Source: Nocardia brasiliensis
GTDB lineage: Bacteria; Actinomycetota; Actinomycetes; Mycobacteriales; Mycobacteriaceae
DNA length: 64,000 bases
Direction: 5' to 3'
Assembly: GCF_011801125.1 (NCBI RefSeq)
Contig: NZ_CP046171.1
Coordinates: forward strand, 4,836,001 to 4,900,000
Under the pieces are notes generated by a model. That model had not been told where the DNA came from and did no database searches. It was given only the letters and a program-made list of their open reading frames with translations. The translations under genes and the position numbers were made by a program. Positions 60,779 to 64,000 of the stretch are shown one piece after another (positions within the stretch are counted from its first letter, which is position 1; the number at the start of each line of letters is the position of its first letter).

Positions 60779-63120
60779 CCGCCCAGCTGGCCGAATTCCT
60801 CGACGCGTACGCGCAGGCGCTGCGTAGACACCTCGACGCGACGGCGGAGGACAGCCTCGCCGAGGGGTACGAACTCGGCAGACGAGCACTGGTCGAGGGC
60901 GTCAGCCTGCTCGACCTCACCGAGCAGCATTTCCGCGTGGTGCGCGCCGCGGAGCAGGCCGCGGGCAGCACCGACAACCGGCTGGAGGAGGCCGGTCTGG
61001 AGTTTCTGCTGCAAACCCTTGCGGCACTGGACATCGCGACCCGCGGCTACCTGGACGGTGTCGGCCGCTACGAGCAACAGCGTTCGCGCGCGGACGATCT
61101 CGCAGGCCGCGACGCCTTCCGCACCGCCCTGGTCGAGTCGCTGCAGGACGGCTTCTTCGTCGCCGACGCGCAGGGCACCATTGTCGAGGTCAACTCCGCG
61201 TTCGGCGCGCTGACCGGATACGGCGCGGCCGAGGTGCCCTATCCCCTGCCCCACCCGTGGTCGATCTCCGACGGGCCCCGCTACCCCGATCTCGGTACGG
61301 CCGCACAGCGATTCGTCATTCCGGTGCGCCATCGCGACGGTCGTTCGGTCTGGCTCGCGGTCAGCACGAGCACGCTGGTCAAGCCGGAGAACAACGAGCG
61401 GATCTTCGTCGGCACCATCCGCGACGTCACCGCGGAGCACGACGCGCAGGCGCGGGATCAGGCGGCCTCCCGGCTTGCCACCGCCGTCGGCGCGGCCACC
61501 AGCGTGGTCGAGGTGCTCGCGGTCGGCCTGGACGAATTGCGGCGCACGGTCGGCGCGCAGACCGCGGTGGTCGCGGTGTGGCCGAACCGGCAAGGCGCAC
61601 CGGAGGTGTACGTCTCCGGCACCGAAGGCACACCGGACGGGCCGGAGCGCACCGAACTCGACGCGCGGGCACAGGCCCTGCTGGATCGGGCCAGGCGACG
61701 GCCGGGCCGCAGCCTGTTCGCGATCCCGGAGGGCACCGAGAGTTCCGAGGGCATCGTCGCACCGCTCGGGGAGACCGGTGATGCCGCGATCTGGTTGCGC
61801 TTCGCCGCGCCGCGCGCGGTCAGCGCCGCCGACTGGACCCTGTTCTCCCTGCTGATCGGGCACCTCAGCCTCGCCGTGCAGCGGGCGCGCAACTTCGACC
61901 AGGCCCGCTCGACCTCGCTGACGCTGCAGCGGGCGATGCTCGGGCCGATCGAGTTGCCGCCCCGGTTCTCGGTGCACTACGAGCCCGCGCTGCCGCCGCT
62001 GGAGATCGGCGGCGACTGGTACGACGTGGTGCCGCTGCGCGACGGCACCATCGGTGTCGTGGTCGGCGACTGCGTCGGCCGCGGTTTGTCCGCCGCCGTC
62101 GTGATGGGCCAATTACGCACGGCCGCACGGGCGTTGCTGTTACGCGGCGCCGGTCCGGCGCAGTTGCTCGCCGAGCTCGACACGGTGGCGGGCCGGATTC
62201 CCGGCGCGATGTGCACGACCGTGTGCGCGGCGGTGCTCGACCCGGTGCGGGGGCTGGTCCGCTACAGCAGCGCCGGGCACATGCCGCCGATCCTCGCCGA
62301 TGTCGGCACCGTCGGACGGATGCTGGAGGGCGGCCGATCGGTGCCGCTGGCCACCTTCGATCCGCCCCGTCGGCCGGAGGCGACCACCGCGCTGACCCCG
62401 GGCTCCACGCTGGTCCTGTTCACCGACGGGCTGGTCGAACAGCGCGGCGTCGACATCGACGACAGCTTCGCCAAGATCGCCGACGTGCTCGCGGGCACCG
62501 CGACCAAGCTGCCGCGCGAGGTGGCCGACGCGGTGCTGTCGCGGCTGCGCCCGGCCGCGGGCTACGACGACGACGTCGCCATGGTGGTGTACCGGCAACC
62601 GCCGGCACCGCTGCGGCTCGAGGTGCCCGCGCACCCGGATGAGCTTGCGGCACTGCGTCGTACGCTCAAGGCGTGGCTGGCCGCCGCCGCGGTCCCGCAC
62701 GATCTGGCCTCGGATCTGGTCGCCGCGGCGAACGAGGCGTGCAGCAACAGCATCGAGCACGCCTATCGCGAGGGTGCGCGGCCCAGCGGCAAGCCCGCCA
62801 GCACCGACCTGTCCATGGGACGTACCGGCACCGCGGCGCCGCGCGAGCTCGCCGCCGACGCGGACCGGGTCGTGCTCACCGCCACCTGCAACGTCGAGAC
62901 CGTCGTGATCACCGTGACCGATACCGGAGCCTGGAAGCCGCGCGCGGCCGACCCGGGTCATCGCGGCCGCGGCATCGACATGATGCGCGCCCTCACCGAG
63001 GAACTCGACATCGATCACAGCGGGCCCGGCACGCACGTGCGCATGTCCGTCACCCTCCCGGCCATCACCTTCCCCGTGGCCAACCCGCTGCGCGGGATGA
63101 CCCCCCGCATCACGAGCTAG
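60775..63120 (+). CDS. Multidomain RsbU-like regulator: RsbT-binding region, PAS, GAF, PP2C phosphatase and GHKL kinase
   Basis: A 781-residue protein. Residues 1-110 are helical and resemble the RsbU N-terminal RsbT-binding domain ('LVEGVSLLDLTEQHFRVVRAAEQA'). Residues about 120-225 are a PAS domain ('LQDGFFVADAQGTIVEVNSAFGALTGY'), about 235-385 GAF-like, about 400-620 a SpoIIE phosphatase ('EIGGDWYDVVPLRDGTIGVVVGDCVGRGLSAA', 'LFTDGLVEQRG', 'YDDDVAMVV'), and about 630-770 a GHKL kinase ('ANEACSNSIEHAYREG', 'VTDTGAWKP', 'HRGRGIDMMRALTEEL'). The anti-sigma-type kinase and the phosphatase that opposes it are fused. It presumably links the stressosome to a sigma factor that is not in the window. 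Confidence 0.88.
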   Translation: MTAQLAEFLDAYAQALRRHLDATAEDSLAEGYELGRRALVEGVSLLDLTEQHFRVVRAAEQAAGSTDNRLEEAGLEFLLQTLAALDIATRGYLDGVGRYEQQRSRADDLAGRDAFRTALVESLQDGFFVADAQGTIVEVNSAFGALTGYGAAEVPYPLPHPWSISDGPRYPDLGTAAQRFVIPVRHRDGRSVWLAVSTSTLVKPENNERIFVGTIRDVTAEHDAQARDQAASRLATAVGAATSVVEVLAVGLDELRRTVGAQTAVVAVWPNRQGAPEVYVSGTEGTPDGPERTELDARAQALLDRARRRPGRSLFAIPEGTESSEGIVAPLGETGDAAIWLRFAAPRAVSAADWTLFSLLIGHLSLAVQRARNFDQARSTSLTLQRAMLGPIELPPRFSVHYEPALPPLEIGGDWYDVVPLRDGTIGVVVGDCVGRGLSAAVVMGQLRTAARALLLRGAGPAQLLAELDTVAGRIPGAMCTTVCAAVLDPVRGLVRYSSAGHMPPILADVGTVGRMLEGGRSVPLATFDPPRRPEATTALTPGSTLVLFTDGLVEQRGVDIDDSFAKIADVLAGTATKLPREVADAVLSRLRPAAGYDDDVAMVVYRQPPAPLRLEVPAHPDELAALRRTLKAWLAAAAVPHDLASDLVAAANEACSNSIEHAYREGARPSGKPASTDLSMGRTGTAAPRELAADADRVVLTATCNVETVVITVTDTGAWKPRAADPGHRGRGIDMMRALTEELDIDHSGPGTHVRMSVTLPAITFPVANPLRGMTPRITS

Positions 63121-63279
63121 CACGTCGGCCGGTCTCGGCCGTCCCGGCAGGGGTGACCGACGCCTCGTCCGGGCGCGTGGCCGTCGCGGCGCGGCGACGG
63201 CGGCGCGGGCCCAGGCGGGCGAATCCGATAGCGCCACAACGGCAACTTCGGTATGCGTCCTACGGTAGGGTTGACCCCT

Positions 63280-63333
63280 ATGAGCACGCCGAGGTTGCGA
63301 ATTCGCCGCTACTTGTGTGTTGTGATCGCGTGA
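63280..63333 (+). CDS. 17-codon upstream ORF coupled to the STAS gene
   Basis: ATG at 63280 lies eight bases after TAGGGT, a possible leaderless start. The peptide reads MSTPRLRIRRYLCVVIA and its TGA overlaps the GTG of the STAS gene (GTGA, 63330-63333). A short basic peptide with a hydrophobic Cys-containing end ahead of a regulator gene may be a regulatory leader. The STAS gene has no ribosome site of its own, which supports coupling. Confidence 0.42.
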   Translation: MSTPRLRIRRYLCVVIA

Positions 63334-63710
63334 GCAATACATCCGGAGACGCGTACCCCGTAGCGGACACGATGACGACCACCGTCGCCTCGCAGGACGG
63401 TGCGACGGTCCTGACGGTGGCCGGAGAGGTCGATCTGGCGACCGCGCCCGCGCTGGAGAGCTCGATCGAGGCCATCCTCGACGGCAAGCCAGCGGCCCTG
63501 ATCATCGACCTGACGGCCGTCAGCTTCCTGGCCTCGGCCGGCATGGCGGTCCTCGTGGCCACCCATCAGCGCGCGGGCACCACCACCGCGATCGCCGTCG
63601 TCGCCGACGGCCCCGCCACCAGCAGACAACTCCGCATGACCAACCTCGACCAGGTCTTCGCCGTCCACTCCACCCTGCAAGCCGCCCTCACCGGGTTGCG
63701 CGAGCGCTGA
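63330..63710 (+). CDS. STAS-domain anti-sigma factor antagonist
   Basis: A 126-residue protein from the GTG at 63330; an ATG at 63372 would remove 14 residues. The STAS fold is complete: 'VLTVAGEVDLATAPALESSIEAIL', 'ALIIDLTAVSFLASAGMAVLVATHQRA', 'VVADGPATSRQLRMTNLDQVFAVHSTLQAAL'. The Ser of 'FLASAGM' is the usual phosphorylation site for an RsbW-type kinase, so the GHKL domain of the preceding protein is a likely partner. Unphosphorylated, it would bind the anti-sigma factor and free the sigma factor. Confidence 0.9.
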   Translation: MSNTSGDAYPVADTMTTTVASQDGATVLTVAGEVDLATAPALESSIEAILDGKPAALIIDLTAVSFLASAGMAVLVATHQRAGTTTAIAVVADGPATSRQLRMTNLDQVFAVHSTLQAALTGLRER

Positions 63711-63847
63711 CCTCGAGCCCGCGAGCGGTCGCCGCGTCGCGGGACCGGTCGCGTTCCCCGGGCTCCACGACATCGAGGGCAGCGCGACCGAGAGCGGCGG
63801 CGGCATCGACACCATCGCCGAGCTGGCCGGGCTCGGCTGATCCGGGC

Positions 63848-64000
63848 TCAGTCGCAGAGTTCGCGCAGCTGCTCGATCAGCTTGACCCGCTCGGCGGGGG
63901 TGGCCGCCATCGGGATCACGTTGAGCACGGTCACACCCGCCTCGGCGAACGCCGCCACCCGCTCCTTGACGTAGCCCGCCGAACCGACCAGCGAGACGTC
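63848..64000 (-). CDS. C-terminal end of a luciferase-like (LLM class) oxidoreductase, cut by window edge
   Basis: The minus-strand frame open at the right edge ends at TGA 63848-63850. The visible 50 residues read 'DVSLVGSAGYVKERVAAFAE' then 'AGVTVLNVIPMAATPAERVKLIEQLRELCD', the final helix and strand of F420-dependent LLM oxidoreductases of the mycobacterial type. The active-site region is outside the window. Confidence 0.7.
   Translation of the reverse strand, partial: DVSLVGSAGYVKERVAAFAEAGVTVLNVIPMAATPAERVKLIEQLRELCD

Overview
This is a contiguous piece of a very GC-rich actinobacterial chromosome. Nocardia or a close relative (Mycobacteriales) fits best. The reasons are a proteasomal Mpa/ARC ATPase ending in Gln-Tyr-Leu, a gene order matching the Mycobacterium tuberculosis mpa - lipoprotein - trmI - RecB-like - hisG - hisE - metH - PAC2 block, mycofactocin genes, F420-type luciferase-like oxidoreductases, and many starts placed 5-8 bases after a -10 box (leaderless transcripts). 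I see no rRNA, tRNA, CRISPR array, IS element or prophage.

Layout. 1-2.1 kb: the tail of a lipid kinase gene and a polytopic GT39-type glycosyltransferase. 2.1-10.8 kb: an eight-gene operon for reductive pyrimidine breakdown (ureidopropionase, dihydropyrimidinase, luciferase-like oxidoreductase, ABC importer, class III aminotransferase), faced by a divergent MocR regulator. 12.5-17.5 kb: a secreted cyclophilin, a methyltransferase, and a carboxylesterase - TetR - GT39 operon. 17.6-26.3 kb: housekeeping core (mpa, lipoprotein, trmI, RecB-like nuclease, a YeiH exporter with a tiny membrane partner, hisG, hisE, nitronate monooxygenase).

26.3-33 kb: a three-gene operon of 2OG oxygenase, methyltransferase and carnitine-type acyltransferase, then a HAD phosphatase, a Ser/Thr kinase, and a decayed copy of the metH 3' end. 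33-38.7 kb: metH, a PAC2 gene, and a gene-free kilobase with 30-bp tandem repeats. 38.7-48.1 kb: a defence-like island holding a serine-recombinase-like protein without catalytic residues, an HTH/TPR regulator, and an SMC-type Wadjet set (JetA, JetB, JetC homologues) with no JetD nuclease beside it.

48.1-51.7 kb: a VanY-type peptidase, a MazEF-like pair, an orphan antitoxin-like gene, a gap with DnaA-box-like sites, and a GT4 glycosyltransferase. 51.9-55.6 kb: AlkB alkane hydroxylase, a class I Fe-S fumarase with an IdeR-like palindrome upstream, and a MarR regulator. 55.6-58.3 kb: mftD, mftE and divergent mftR with no other mycofactocin genes nearby. 58.4-63.7 kb: an RsbR-RsbS-RsbT-RsbX stressosome operon followed by a multidomain PAS/PP2C/kinase protein and a STAS antagonist. 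The right edge cuts a luciferase-like oxidoreductase gene.

The main points for follow-up are the JetD-less Wadjet locus, the oxygenase/methyltransferase/acyltransferase operon, the pyrimidine operon whose only candidate for the first reductive step is a luciferase-like enzyme, the split mycofactocin cluster, and the metH relic.
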